A stretch of 64,000 nucleotides of DNA. Source: Niabella beijingensis. Its GTDB lineage: Bacteria; Bacteroidota; Bacteroidia; Chitinophagales; Chitinophagaceae. Of the stretch, positions 41,501 to 50,800 are shown in pieces. The stretch's first letter is position 1; each line of letters starts with the position of its first letter. Made by a program: the position numbers and the translations under genes. The notes under the pieces were generated by a model. It had not been told where the DNA came from, made no database searches, and worked only from the letters and a program-made list of their open reading frames with translations. The stretch is from positions 930,001 to 994,000 of the forward strand of contig NZ_JAIQDI010000001.1 of assembly GCF_020034665.1 (NCBI RefSeq), given 5' to 3'.

Positions 41501-41669
41501 AACCACAATACGAATAATCCGGGATACGGTCACCGGTTACGGAATCGGCATTATAGATCAGCTGGCCTTTTTCAACCGAAACGGGCAATACCGGTTTTGG
41601 AGGCTTTGGTTTTTGACCGTTCACGACCGTAACCAGCACACTTAATAAAACGAAGAAAAAAAACTTCAT
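38565..41669 (-). CDS. large secreted beta-helix plus DUF6298-type protein
   Basis: About 1034 residues from ATG 41669 (signal MKFFFFVLLSVLVTVVNGQ); a further ATG at 41696 has no signal. Residues about 60-500 are a parallel beta-helix (pectin-lyase-like): VLLQKGMYAIEGQLLIRQSGIVLRGTG, then RITNVGIENLSLVSE, FFTRGQQTLFQRC. Residues about 560-1030 form a second catalytic-looking unit with VGLNQHYGLWYERRRDDHERIRRMDG and IQFIGEEFTGPLHFVKFWLD, which I assign to DUF6298 from pattern memory. No activity established. It is the last gene of the susCD block, so a role in pectin backbone handling is likely (inference). Confidence 0.75.
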   Translation of the reverse strand: MKFFFFVLLSVLVTVVNGQKPKPPKPVLPVSVEKGQLIYNADSVTGDRIPDYSYCGYKASEAAIPLVPVKAVVPVKAGDATALIQAAIDYVATLRPDKEGFRGAVLLQKGMYAIEGQLLIRQSGIVLRGTGAAGETVLKGTGFNRDALIRVAGKNDKIVGAEAAVTQDYVPVNATALAVADGNSLKPGDRVEIRRPSTAEWIDVLGTRSFGGGLSALGWKPGDADLVFERTITAVKGNTLTIDVPLTNSLDTKYGGGTVTAVSWPGRITNVGIENLSLVSEFDTRNPKDEDHRWMAITMENVEDAWVRQVSFKHFAGSAVHLLESTRRVTVEDCISTEPVSEIGGQRRYTFFTRGQQTLFQRCYAANGYHDFSVGHTAAGPNAFVQCMSERPYNFSGAIDKWASGVLFDVVSVDGNAIRFGNRGQDGQGAGWAAANSLLWNCSAARIDCYRPQTAQNWALGSWSQFAGDGYWGESNNHLTPRSFYYAQLQQRLGKPSPQQSFILNIGTEASSSPSVEVAQALTKEAIQPKVQLIDWIREASKHNPIAIDAKGAKLIDKASSGGWSVGPPAAYINKGWLVGMNGHVLTGTIQEVPWWTGGVEGKDLEQATKKLAITRFVPGRVGPGLTDDLEAVVDSMKANHIVGLNQHYGLWYERRRDDHERIRRMDGEVWPPFYELPFKRSGVDTAWDGLSKYDLTKYNSWYWNRMRQFAVLAELNDRVLLHQNYFQHNIIEAGAHYADFPWRMANNINNTGFNEPVNFAGDKRIFYAEQFYDVSNPVRKELHRRYIQQCFRNFTGNPNVIQFIGEEFTGPLHFVKFWLDCIREMPDQKHNQNKIGLSVTKDVQDAILKDPRYESMVDVIDIKYWHYQADGSAYAPEGGKNLAPRQWARLLKPKASSFEQVYRAVKEYRLRYPDKVIMYSADGADKFGWAVLMAGGSLPVLPSTVDKELLKAATEMRPATSGEFSLQGTNGLIVYALQHNKVPVDLKGFTGNVTLHYISAKTGQVIKTESFTASGTTQSFELPEGAALLWISR

Positions 41670-41811
41670 TATTGCAAATTTATCACCGTTCAACAAAGCT
41701 AATCAGTTGGGCCGAGAATTGAGCGTTGAGAATCGAGAAGTAGCTCTCAGCCATAAATATTCAGCTATCAGCGTTTAGCTGCAATACACCCTGAACCAGG
41801 TATCCCGATTT

Positions 41812-43473
41812 TTATTTAAATGAAGACAGGGGTTTCCCTTTCTCCGGCGTTACCGTTTTCAATGCCACAAGACCGTTCAGATAGTTTTCAACATTGCTAT
41901 AACCGTTCTTCGCAATGGCTACGGCATCTGCAGGGTTCCGTGGGTCCAGCCCCATCTTTTTCTCAACCACATCCGGAATACCATCATTATCAGAATCCCT
42001 GTAAGGCCTGCCTTTGTACTCCGGATAACCACCTACCTGGCTGATGTCTGAAATAATACCGTTCTTATAAGAATCGGCCGGAAACCGCCGCTTCAGAAAC
42101 TTTGATACCGGAGCGGTATGTGCATCCGGACTATAAGTGATCGCTCCGGTACGAACATCTTCGACGATCCGCTTGTCTACCGCATCCCGTACCGGCAGCA
42201 GCGCCCCTGCATTTTCCAATACATAGCCATAGGCATCTTCAGCAGGCAATACCGGGAATGCAGCGATAGGAAACGGCTGATCTACCCGTATCTGCTGCAG
42301 ATACTCTGCGGCGTCTTTTACATCTTCCAGCTGTACCCCGCCATCCCAGTTATCCTTTGTTACCCGATCGTTGCCGGCAACAATATTTCCACTTACATAG
42401 GCTTTTCCAAAGACCAGGCTGTCTTTAAACGCCCTGCCTGATTCGGGTTTCAAAATACGATAACCGATCGGCCGGTCCTTTGGTGTAATAGGACCGGGTT
42501 TGTAATAATTATTAATAAAATTGTAAAACGATTTATTATCGCCGCCATCGGCACTGCGGTTCCACCAGTTAAAGATCACATTGTTCACGAACCCAAAATC
42601 ACCATCCATACCTACCGAAGGATTCCTGGCAATATTGTTTGCCCAGAGATTGCGCATAAAAGTGCTGTTGCGTCCGCCGATGGTGCTGCCGAAGGCGTGG
42701 TTATACGTATCCAGTGCTTCTGAAAAAATAGAATTCTGGATGGTCACATTTACCGTTGGCAGCTTCTCCCCTTTTCCATCCGCTTTACGATCATATACAT
42801 GACGGTAAATGCTCATATTCTCATCCAGGCCCCAGCTGGCAGATACATGATCAATGATAATATTCCCTACCGGATTTCCCCCAAGCCCGTCATCGCGGCG
42901 GGTCACTTCGGTGGCACCACGCCGGAACCGCATAAAGCGGATGATGACATCATGCGTATCGATGAGCACCGATTCCCCGGCGATACAAACACCGTCGCCC
43001 GGTGCACTTTGTCCCATGATGGTAACATAAGGCGCTCGGATACTTACCGGGCTTTTCAGCCGGATGATCCCGGCCACGTTGAATACAATGATCCGCGCAC
43101 CGCCCTGCTCACAGGCCCAGCGGAAACTTCCGGGGCCACTGTCGTTCAGGTTGGTCACTACAAATACTTTTCCGCCACGTCCACCCGGAGTATACGCCCC
43201 ACCCCCTTCAGCACCCGGAAAAGCCGGGAGTGTTACTTTTATCAGATCGGAGGATTTTGATGCCCAGGGAACAAAAGGCTTGCCACGTTTTGCATCCGCT
43301 TCAACAGCCGGTAATGCTTTTTCCCAGGCGGCGTCTGATAATTTACGATAGCCGGCCATTACCGCATCCGCAGAATCCTCCATGGATTTGGGTATTACCG
43401 GATACTGAGCAGCAACCTGTTGCTGCGGAGCTAATAAACTTATAATGCCAAAAAGGCCTATCCACTTTTTCAT
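41812..43473 (-). CDS. secreted PL1-like pectate lyase with TSP3-type tail (copy 1)
   Basis: 553 residues with signal peptide (MKKWIGLFGIISLLAPQQQVAA). Core: LPAFPGAEGGGAYTPGGRGGKVFVVTNLNDSGPGSFRWACEQGG, VTIMGQSAPGDGVCIAG, VIIRFMRFRRG, NIIIDHVSASWGLDENMSIY and TIQNSIFSEALD are rungs of a pectate-lyase beta-helix with the conserved Asp/Glu and Arg. The C-terminus has a calcium-type DSDNDGIPDVVEKKMG motif (TSP3-like). Cleaves polygalacturonate by beta-elimination. Paralogue of 44122-45753 about 650 bases away, and both follow SusCD, so they probably act at the cell surface or in the periplasm on imported oligosaccharides. Confidence 0.9.
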   Translation of the reverse strand: MKKWIGLFGIISLLAPQQQVAAQYPVIPKSMEDSADAVMAGYRKLSDAAWEKALPAVEADAKRGKPFVPWASKSSDLIKVTLPAFPGAEGGGAYTPGGRGGKVFVVTNLNDSGPGSFRWACEQGGARIIVFNVAGIIRLKSPVSIRAPYVTIMGQSAPGDGVCIAGESVLIDTHDVIIRFMRFRRGATEVTRRDDGLGGNPVGNIIIDHVSASWGLDENMSIYRHVYDRKADGKGEKLPTVNVTIQNSIFSEALDTYNHAFGSTIGGRNSTFMRNLWANNIARNPSVGMDGDFGFVNNVIFNWWNRSADGGDNKSFYNFINNYYKPGPITPKDRPIGYRILKPESGRAFKDSLVFGKAYVSGNIVAGNDRVTKDNWDGGVQLEDVKDAAEYLQQIRVDQPFPIAAFPVLPAEDAYGYVLENAGALLPVRDAVDKRIVEDVRTGAITYSPDAHTAPVSKFLKRRFPADSYKNGIISDISQVGGYPEYKGRPYRDSDNDGIPDVVEKKMGLDPRNPADAVAIAKNGYSNVENYLNGLVALKTVTPEKGKPLSSFK

Positions 43474-43573
43474 GTAACTATTTATTTCAATAACTGGTTC
43501 GTGAGGACATCATAGCCGTCAACTTAAGCAAAAAGCGAAGCTTACAATACTGATCCCCTGCCTGAAATGTACC

Positions 43574-43766
43574 GTGCCTATGGCACTCTGTCTCTCATTA
43601 GCGCGTTCTATCTCCGGAATAAATTCCGTAGTTGATAGAGCGATCAGGCCTATGGCCTTCTGTATCACGTTTGAAGGTCAGGAGGCTTCGCCTCAACCAA
43701 TCTCAGCAACTGCGAACTGAAGCTCCCAGTATAGAAGGGTAACACAGAACAGAGCGCCATAGGCTC
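43574..43766. repeat. composite palindromic cassette F (single full unit)
   Basis: GTGCC-TAT-GGCAC (43574-43586), CCGGAATAAATTCC, AGGCC-TAT-GGCCT, GAGGC-TTC-GCCTC, GCGAACTGAAGCTCCC (decayed) and GAGCGCC-ATA-GGCTC. It lies in the 648-base gap between the two lyase genes. The rest of that gap (43800-44121) holds the long hairpin at 43832-43869 and GC-rich sequence with a CCCGAGCCTTCGGGAT hairpin; no gene seen. Confidence 0.85.
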
Positions 43767-43831
43767 GGGCCATAAATTGACGGTTATGGTGAGAACACGA
43801 ACCATGCTATGACAGTTTTTTTATTTTGTTT

Positions 43832-43869
43832 TCCACTTTTCTCCCGATCAATCGGGAATGAAAAGTGGA
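43832..43869. repeat. 38-base long hairpin in the inter-lyase gap
   Basis: TCCACTTTTC pairs with GAAAAGTGGA and TCCCGAT with ATCGGGA around a small loop; 17 bp in total with one 2-base bulge. On neither strand is it followed by a clear U-run, so it is a poor terminator. Unlike the other hairpins it is a single long stem. Confidence 0.55.
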
Positions 43870-44121
43870 GTAAAAATCTTGTTCGCCAGGAGCCCAATCC
43901 TGTCCTTTTTTATTCCACGGGTGGCCGGAACCAGAAAAATCCGCACTTCAGGCTTGTCCCGAGCCTTCGGGATTTCTTTTCACTGCCTGGCGGGTACCCT
44001 TCCAAGAAAGGTCATCCATTCATTTAAAGCTCCCCACGCATTATGCCGCATCAGGTTCAGCGCGATATCCTACTTCTCATTTGAGAAGACCTTATCAATA
44101 AGATACACCATCCATCAATGC

Positions 44122-45753
44122 CTATTTCGCAGGCACTACGTTTCTGATATTTACTACGCTGTTCAGGTAATTTTCAATAGCACTATATCCATTCTTGGTG
44201 ATCTTTTGCGCGTCGGAGGCATCATTGGGATTCAGTCCCGCTTTTCGTTCATAGTCATCCGGCATGCCATCATTGTCGGAATCCTTATACGGCGTTCCTT
44301 TATATTCGGGATAACCACCGGCCTGACAGGGATCGGTAATGATGCCTATTTTATAAGAATCGATCGGAAGCCGCCGGTGCTCAAACTGGGTCTTGGGCAG
44401 CGGGCAGGTGGGCACATTATTTATTTTGCCGGTCTCTACCTGTTTTACGATACGCGCATCTACCGCATCGCGTTTCGGCAATGTGGCACCGGCATTCGCC
44501 AACACATAGTTTTTGGCCGTCTGTGCATCGAGGATGGTCAGCGCCGGCATGATCAATGGTTTTGATTGCCGGATATAGTCGGTGTACTCACCGGCATTTT
44601 TCTCTTCTTCCACCTGAACGCCTCCGTTCCAGTTGTTCTTTGTAACCTCCGGATAACCCTCCATTACATTACCGTTCACGTAGGCCCGGCCATATACCTT
44701 ATACTTCAATTTACTGCGCCCGCTTTCCGGTTTTAAGATCCGGTGGCCTACATTATTATCCTTGGAGGTAGCCGGACCTGGTTTAAAATAGTTATTGATG
44801 ATATTGAACTGCGCCCGGTAATCACCTCCGTCAATGGAACGATGCACCCAGTTGAATACCACATTGTTTACAAAATTGAAGATACCGTTCCAGCCCACTG
44901 AAGGATTACGGCCCGTATTATTGGCCCAGAGGTTCCGCATAAAACTGCAGTTCTCTCCTCCCAGTGTGCTGCCGAATGCATGGTTCCAGGTATCCAGCGA
45001 TTCTCCGAAAATGGAATTCTGTATCGTGATATTCACCGTACCGAATTTATCCTCGATCTTGCCAGTGCTGTCGTTATACATGTGGCGGTACATGCTCATA
45101 TTCTCATCCAGTCCCCAGGTGGCCGATACATGATCAATCATAATATTGCCTATGGGATTCCCGCCAATGGCATCATCCCTCCTGCCCACCCAGGTTTCGC
45201 CACGACGGAAACGCATATAACGGATAATGACATCATGTGTATTGATCCAAACGGTTTCTCCGGCAATGCAAATGCCATCACCCGGCGCTGTTTGACCTGC
45301 GATCGTAATATAAGGTGCTCGCACAATAACAGGCGACTTAAGGCGAATGATGCCCGCCACATTGAACACCACTACCCGGGCACCGCCCTGCTCACAGGCC
45401 CAGCGAAAACTACCTGGTCCATTGTCATTTAAATTGCTCACCACAATCACCTTTCCCCCACGGCCGCCGCGTACAAATTTGCCCCCTCCTTCTGCACCCG
45501 GAAATGCCGGGATATCGGAATGCGGCAACTCATCATAACGGGAAGCCCAGGGTATATAAGGCCTTCCCTCTCTCGCTTCTTTGTCGATGATGGGGTAGGC
45601 AATAGTCCACATAGAATCCGAATGTTTTTCTGCTGCTTCCAGCAGGGCTTTAGAGCGGGCCTGATCTTCCTGCGGTATTTTAGGATACTGGGCTGAAGCC
45701 GTGAAGAATAAACCGATACAAAAAGCGGTCAATGGTAATCTTTTTAACATCAT
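44122..45753 (-). CDS. secreted PL1-like pectate lyase with TSP3-type tail (copy 2)
   Basis: 543 residues, close in layout to the 41812 copy: signal MMLKRLPLTAFCIGLFFTASA, then IPAFPGAEGGGKFVRGGRGGKVIVVSNLNDNGPGSFRWACEQGG, VTIAGQTAPGDGICIAGE, VIIRYMRFRRGE, NIMIDHVSATWGLDENMSMYRH and TIQNSIFGESLD. Ends with DSDNDGMPDDYERKAG (TSP3-like calcium site). Immediately after SusD, so the first lyase to be made in the block. Sequence drift between copies suggests different substrate subsites. Acts on homogalacturonan by beta-elimination (family knowledge). Confidence 0.9.
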   Translation of the reverse strand: MMLKRLPLTAFCIGLFFTASAQYPKIPQEDQARSKALLEAAEKHSDSMWTIAYPIIDKEAREGRPYIPWASRYDELPHSDIPAFPGAEGGGKFVRGGRGGKVIVVSNLNDNGPGSFRWACEQGGARVVVFNVAGIIRLKSPVIVRAPYITIAGQTAPGDGICIAGETVWINTHDVIIRYMRFRRGETWVGRRDDAIGGNPIGNIMIDHVSATWGLDENMSMYRHMYNDSTGKIEDKFGTVNITIQNSIFGESLDTWNHAFGSTLGGENCSFMRNLWANNTGRNPSVGWNGIFNFVNNVVFNWVHRSIDGGDYRAQFNIINNYFKPGPATSKDNNVGHRILKPESGRSKLKYKVYGRAYVNGNVMEGYPEVTKNNWNGGVQVEEEKNAGEYTDYIRQSKPLIMPALTILDAQTAKNYVLANAGATLPKRDAVDARIVKQVETGKINNVPTCPLPKTQFEHRRLPIDSYKIGIITDPCQAGGYPEYKGTPYKDSDNDGMPDDYERKAGLNPNDASDAQKITKNGYSAIENYLNSVVNIRNVVPAK

Positions 45754-45811
45754 CTTTTAAACTTGTTCTTTTCGTTATTGAATATAGCAGTACCGGTTTA
45801 GATATCTATTT

Positions 45812-47788
45812 TTATTGCTTATAGTTGAATGTTCCAGGTGCGCCTGAGTAATCATTCCAACCAATAGTTTGCAAAAGCCATGGATTAAGAGACAGTGCTG
45901 TTGAATTTAAACCTGTGATATAATAATTCTGTTTAAATGTTATAAACAAGGGATTACCAGATGCGTCTTTATCCACTGGCTGGTCCGTATTTACGATGGT
46001 AATATTGTTATCAAAAAAAGTTTTCAGGCTATCCAGTTGGGCTGAAAAATCAGCAGCATCCGGATCAACTGAAATGGTTCCTCTTGCGGCCGTCAACGGA
46101 TCCGTGTTGCCGGATAATACTGTTTTATATTGCCACAATCTTCCGGTGCGGGCGGATCCGTTTATAGGAGCAATTTCCAATTTAGCACACGTGGTATTAC
46201 CGGCTCCGGCATCATCATTATACAACATCCAACGCTGCGCGTCCCAGAAACGTTTGCCCTCATAAGCCAATTCGACACGGCGCTCATACAAGCAAGCCTC
46301 TATAGCCGCATACTTTGAAGCCAACGTCCCAATGCCATAATTATTCGCCTCCGGTATTCCAACACGCTTCCTGATTTTTCCAAGATAGGCTAGTGCATTT
46401 GAGACATCTCCTTTAGCAGCATAGCATTCAGCAATATTCAATAACAGCTCCGCATATCGGTATTCCATAATATCGGTCCCCGAATAAGCAAGACCATCAA
46501 CCGTGCTGGAACCTGAGGGGTTGGTCATTTTACGAACCACCGCCGGACTGTTTACTTGGTTACCATCGCTATAGGCCGATTTATCACCACCATAAGCCCA
46601 TCTGTATAACCAAATAACGGCTGGTACATCTGCTTCTTTAACTGGCCATTTCATACCTGAAAAAGCAAATGTGCGATAGAACCGGGGATCCCGGTTCATG
46701 AAAAAATGCGCCGAGTCATATCCGTTAGCAATGGTAGGACGTGAACCGTCTGCCAGAGGGAACAGATCGATCATTTCTTTAGGGGCAGCAATACCTCCGG
46801 AGCCGGTCTGTTTTGTCACACGAATGCTCCGTTCCCAGCCATTGCTATTTATTCCTGATGAAGCCACTTCTTTTGATAATAATTGAACCATAATAGCTTC
46901 CGGATTAAATGTATTGTCATTCTTATACCACATTTCGGCCCAGTCCTTAGCAGTTGATCCATACAATCCGTATCCGTCAGCAGTCAATGCTGTTTCAGCA
47001 GCAAGACTCGCATCCAGCGCTTTTTGCCAGCGCTCATTGCCGGAGTTGTCCCAATCTGTGTTAAACAGAGGACTTGCATAAGTTAACAATACCCTGCTTT
47101 TCATTGCTAAAGCGGCTCCGCTGGTAAACCGGCCATAATCGCTGGTTCCCCAGGTTGATGGTAACAATTCGGCAGCCCGATCGAAATCTCCTACTATTTG
47201 TGTCACCAGTTCGGATGTAGTTGCCCGTGGATGCTGAATAACCGGATCATCTGCACTTGCGTTTTCAACAGCCGTTACAATAGGAACACCACCATATACG
47301 CGCATTAGCTCAAAATACTGAAGTCCCCGTAAAAAATACATCTGTCCTCTTGCTTTCTTCTTAAACTCTTCGGATAGAGCCTGTCCCTTTTCATCAATTT
47401 TTTCCAACAAAAAATTAGCTGTCCGAATGCGCGTGTAGGGGTCATTACTTGAATTTGCAGCCAATGCCTTACCAAAATAACCATCGGCCTGGTTTGCATT
47501 CTCCAGTGTTTTTTGTGAATTGATCAGATCGGTTACAGTGCCTCCAATTTCTTCGGTGGATCTTGATCTGGTATCATTGTACAAGCCCACTATGGAAACA
47601 ATCGGAGATCTGTACGCCGAAAAATAATCATAATAAAGACGATCGATATACCAACCCGTTAAAACTTCGTTGGCGAATATACTCTCATCGTATTTATCAT
47701 AGCTTTTCATATCTTCTAAAAAGTCCTTTTTGCATCCGGCTGTCAGAAAAGCTGCCAGAATAAGGAAACTGTATATTATCTTTTTCAT
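45812..47788 (-). CDS. susD: SusD/RagB family outer-membrane glycan-binding lipoprotein
   Basis: 658 residues, rather long for the family. Lipobox FLTAGC after MKKIIYSFLILAA predicts lipidation at Cys and surface exposure. The all-helical TPR scaffold is visible: IRTANFLLEKIDEKGQALSEEFKKKARGQMYFLRGLQYFELMRVYGGVPIV, and the C-terminal YRYAELLLNIAECYAAKGDVSNALAYLGKIRKRVG with WDAQRWMLYN as in SusD. Binds glycan on the lid of the SusC channel. Encoded 33 bases after susC, as expected for a pair. Substrate pectic by context (PL1, GH78, GH140). Confidence 0.95.
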   Translation of the reverse strand: MKKIIYSFLILAAFLTAGCKKDFLEDMKSYDKYDESIFANEVLTGWYIDRLYYDYFSAYRSPIVSIVGLYNDTRSRSTEEIGGTVTDLINSQKTLENANQADGYFGKALAANSSNDPYTRIRTANFLLEKIDEKGQALSEEFKKKARGQMYFLRGLQYFELMRVYGGVPIVTAVENASADDPVIQHPRATTSELVTQIVGDFDRAAELLPSTWGTSDYGRFTSGAALAMKSRVLLTYASPLFNTDWDNSGNERWQKALDASLAAETALTADGYGLYGSTAKDWAEMWYKNDNTFNPEAIMVQLLSKEVASSGINSNGWERSIRVTKQTGSGGIAAPKEMIDLFPLADGSRPTIANGYDSAHFFMNRDPRFYRTFAFSGMKWPVKEADVPAVIWLYRWAYGGDKSAYSDGNQVNSPAVVRKMTNPSGSSTVDGLAYSGTDIMEYRYAELLLNIAECYAAKGDVSNALAYLGKIRKRVGIPEANNYGIGTLASKYAAIEACLYERRVELAYEGKRFWDAQRWMLYNDDAGAGNTTCAKLEIAPINGSARTGRLWQYKTVLSGNTDPLTAARGTISVDPDAADFSAQLDSLKTFFDNNITIVNTDQPVDKDASGNPLFITFKQNYYITGLNSTALSLNPWLLQTIGWNDYSGAPGTFNYKQ

Positions 47789-47821
47789 AATTATAGAAAA
47801 TATCTTAATTAAAAAATTTTA

Positions 47822-50800
47822 TCAGAAACTGGCATTAATGCCCAGTGACCAGGTGCGTAATGTTGGATAAGCAACCTGCGGATCATCGTACATATTACGA
47901 TACTTATCAGGATACGGGTTGTGAAAATCCCAAAGATTAAATCCTGCCAGACTGATCCGAAGCGCATCCATTTTAACTTTTGCCGCAATATTTTTTGGAA
48001 CCGAGTAGCCGATAACCAAACTGCGCACATAGCTCCGGAAGGAAGAAATCTGCCAAAAATCAGATTCATACTGGTTTTGATCAATATATGCCAGATTAGG
48101 CCATCTTCCATTTACATTATCTTCAGCGCTATACATGTCATTTAAATAAGACTCATGTGACCAAAAAAGCTGCGTGGATCCAGTTCCTTGCTTTATATAA
48201 TCGATACGATTAAAACCACCCCATGAAGTCGCGATCTGAGTATTTAAAGTGAACGATCGCCATGACAATCCGATATTTGTGGCCAACCCAAAAGATCTTC
48301 TTTTCCCCAAGGTTGTAAAATCCTGACCATCGTCCTCAATACGGCCATTAGGTCCGGCGATCGTTTCAGTAGCTGCATCCAGCTGGCCACCCAAGTCCTG
48401 ATAGGCAAGCATTCCTTTTTTAAGGCCGTCTTTTGTATCAAAGCCCAAATAAGAAGGTGTTGTACCTGCTGCTATAGCGCGGTCCGTCAGGTATTTCCAA
48501 TAAGCATCAATATCTGCGTCTGTCCTTAAAATCCCGTCGCCACCTGCATTTCCTTTCCAGGTAAGGAAGCCATAAGTCGGCTGAAGAGTAGAATATCCCT
48601 CCCGGTTATCATATTCTGACGGGTAGTTGAATGCTACCGGCAGCCATTTGGTTACTTTGTTATCACCAGTTCCAAAATTCACACCAATGTTATACCCAAA
48701 ATCGCCAACTCTGTCCTTCCAGGTAGCACTGAATTCAGACCCCCAGGCCCTCAACCCTCCAAAATTCTGTTCCGCAAAGCCCCCTCCTACCGAGATCGGC
48801 ACCCCAACCTGATTGGCCAAAGTCATTAACATATCATACTTGTTATCCCAATACCTGTCGTAGGTCACTGATAACCGGTTGTTAAGAAAAGACGCATCGA
48901 TACCAATGTTTTTCTTAACTGTTTTGTCCCAGGTTACATCGGGATTCGGTGTTGCATCCGGGGTCAGACCGGATACCAGGCGCCCGCCATTATTAGTTCC
49001 AAAGCCAAGCCCTTTGTCAGCCGCGTAGCCATAAGTCTGCATCCAGCGCCATGGCTTCACATTGTCATTACCTGTTCTGCCCACAGATACCCGTAGTTTC
49101 AGAAAATTCACCCAATCAAGACGATCATTGAACCATTTTTCCCTGGAAATCACCCAACCAGCAGAGACCCCTGGAAAGAAGCCCCAATAATTTACAGGTG
49201 CAAACTTGGTAGAGGCGTCAGAGCGGAAGACAAATTGTAACAGATATTTATTATCATAATCATAGTTCAACCGGCCCAGGTAGGCCAGGTTTCCCCCTTC
49301 AGTACGATTCACATAAGTATTGGACGGATTCAACGTTCCTGCCGACGGAGATGATCCGTTATAGGCGCCCATTATGGGTTGATCATAGATAATAAACTTC
49401 TTTTGATAACTCTGTTGCCCTTTTTCCACTGAAGCCATGGCAGAAATATTATGCTTTCCAAATTTGTTATCGTAATTAATGAAGAAATTCGATTGCTCTA
49501 CTTTACCAATTTCATCGGCATAACGTACGGTAGAACGATTATCATTATTAGCTACCTTCCAAGAGGAAGAATCTGTATACAAATGGTATCCTATTGCATT
49601 TCCAGCGTTTGTTGCTACCGCCAGCCTTAAACCCATCATCGCCTGCTCATTATTAGCGGTGGAATAACTTAAGCCATAAGAGACTTTAAATGCTAATCCT
49701 TTAATGAAGGGAACATTATATTGTAAAGAGAAGTTGGTATTGAATGCCTGGTCATCATCTGAAGTAAATGAACCATTATTTAATAATCCAAAATAGTTCC
49801 ACCCTGTAATGTTATTTTGGCCCGCCGGGCTGCTTTGAGCCCTGTGCGGACCTAAAGCGGGAGAAATGTATTCTGTTACCCCGTCAACAGTATACTGCCA
49901 GGGAATATACTTTGGCATATGTGCTAAAATAGCATAGTCGGTCTGTTCTGATCCTGAGGTATAAGAGCCATCGTTAACGCTGATTTTAGTGAATGATTTT
50001 TCCACTTTCGAATTATTCGCGGAAACCGTTGCTGATAATTTCAAATTGTTCACCACTTTTACATCAACTCCTGTTCTGAAAGACCATTTATTGTAATCCT
50101 GACTCCCAAGGTTTGGTCTTTGTGTATAATAACCTGCTCCGGCGAAATAGGTTGCTCTATCAGAACCGCCACTTACATTTAGCGAATGTTGCATAGCTCC
50201 TCCCGGTTTCCATGCTTCTTTTAACCAATCATAATTTAATGATTTCATGGCCTCCAATTCATTCTCGTCAAAAAGTGATTTGGCATCCCTCCCATCAGCT
50301 CGGAAAAAACGGTTTGCAAAAATACCGTGTTCATAGGCGCTCATGGTTTTACCAAAGCTCACTGCATCATTAAATTCAAATTTTCCGGAATAAGAGATCT
50401 TAGGTGCCCCCGCTTTTCCTTTTTTGGTTTTTACGATAATAGCACCCTGAGAAGCCCTTGAACCGTAAATGGCAGCACTTGCATCGCGAAGCACGGTTAT
50501 ACTTTCCACTTCGGAAGGATCTAATACATTAAACTGATCCATAGTTGGCAAACCAGAGCTGGGATCTAACTGTATTACATCATCAATAATAATTAAAGGT
50601 AATGGACTGCTGCCATCTTTACTAAAACCAAATTGCTGGCGAACACTTAAGAGTGCATTATCACCTGGCCTTTGACTCCCTCCTGTTACATTTAAACCAG
50701 GTATTTGCCCTTTCAGCGCCTCTGCAATACTACTCACAGGGAAATCTGAGATCTTTCCCATATCAACGGTAGCTACAGAACCCGTCAGGTTTTCTCTTTT

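Noticed and set aside
43858..44565. 235-codon plus-strand frame over the end of the second lyase gene
   Set aside because: Overlaps the 44122-45753 lyase on the other strand for most of its length and has no domain pattern.
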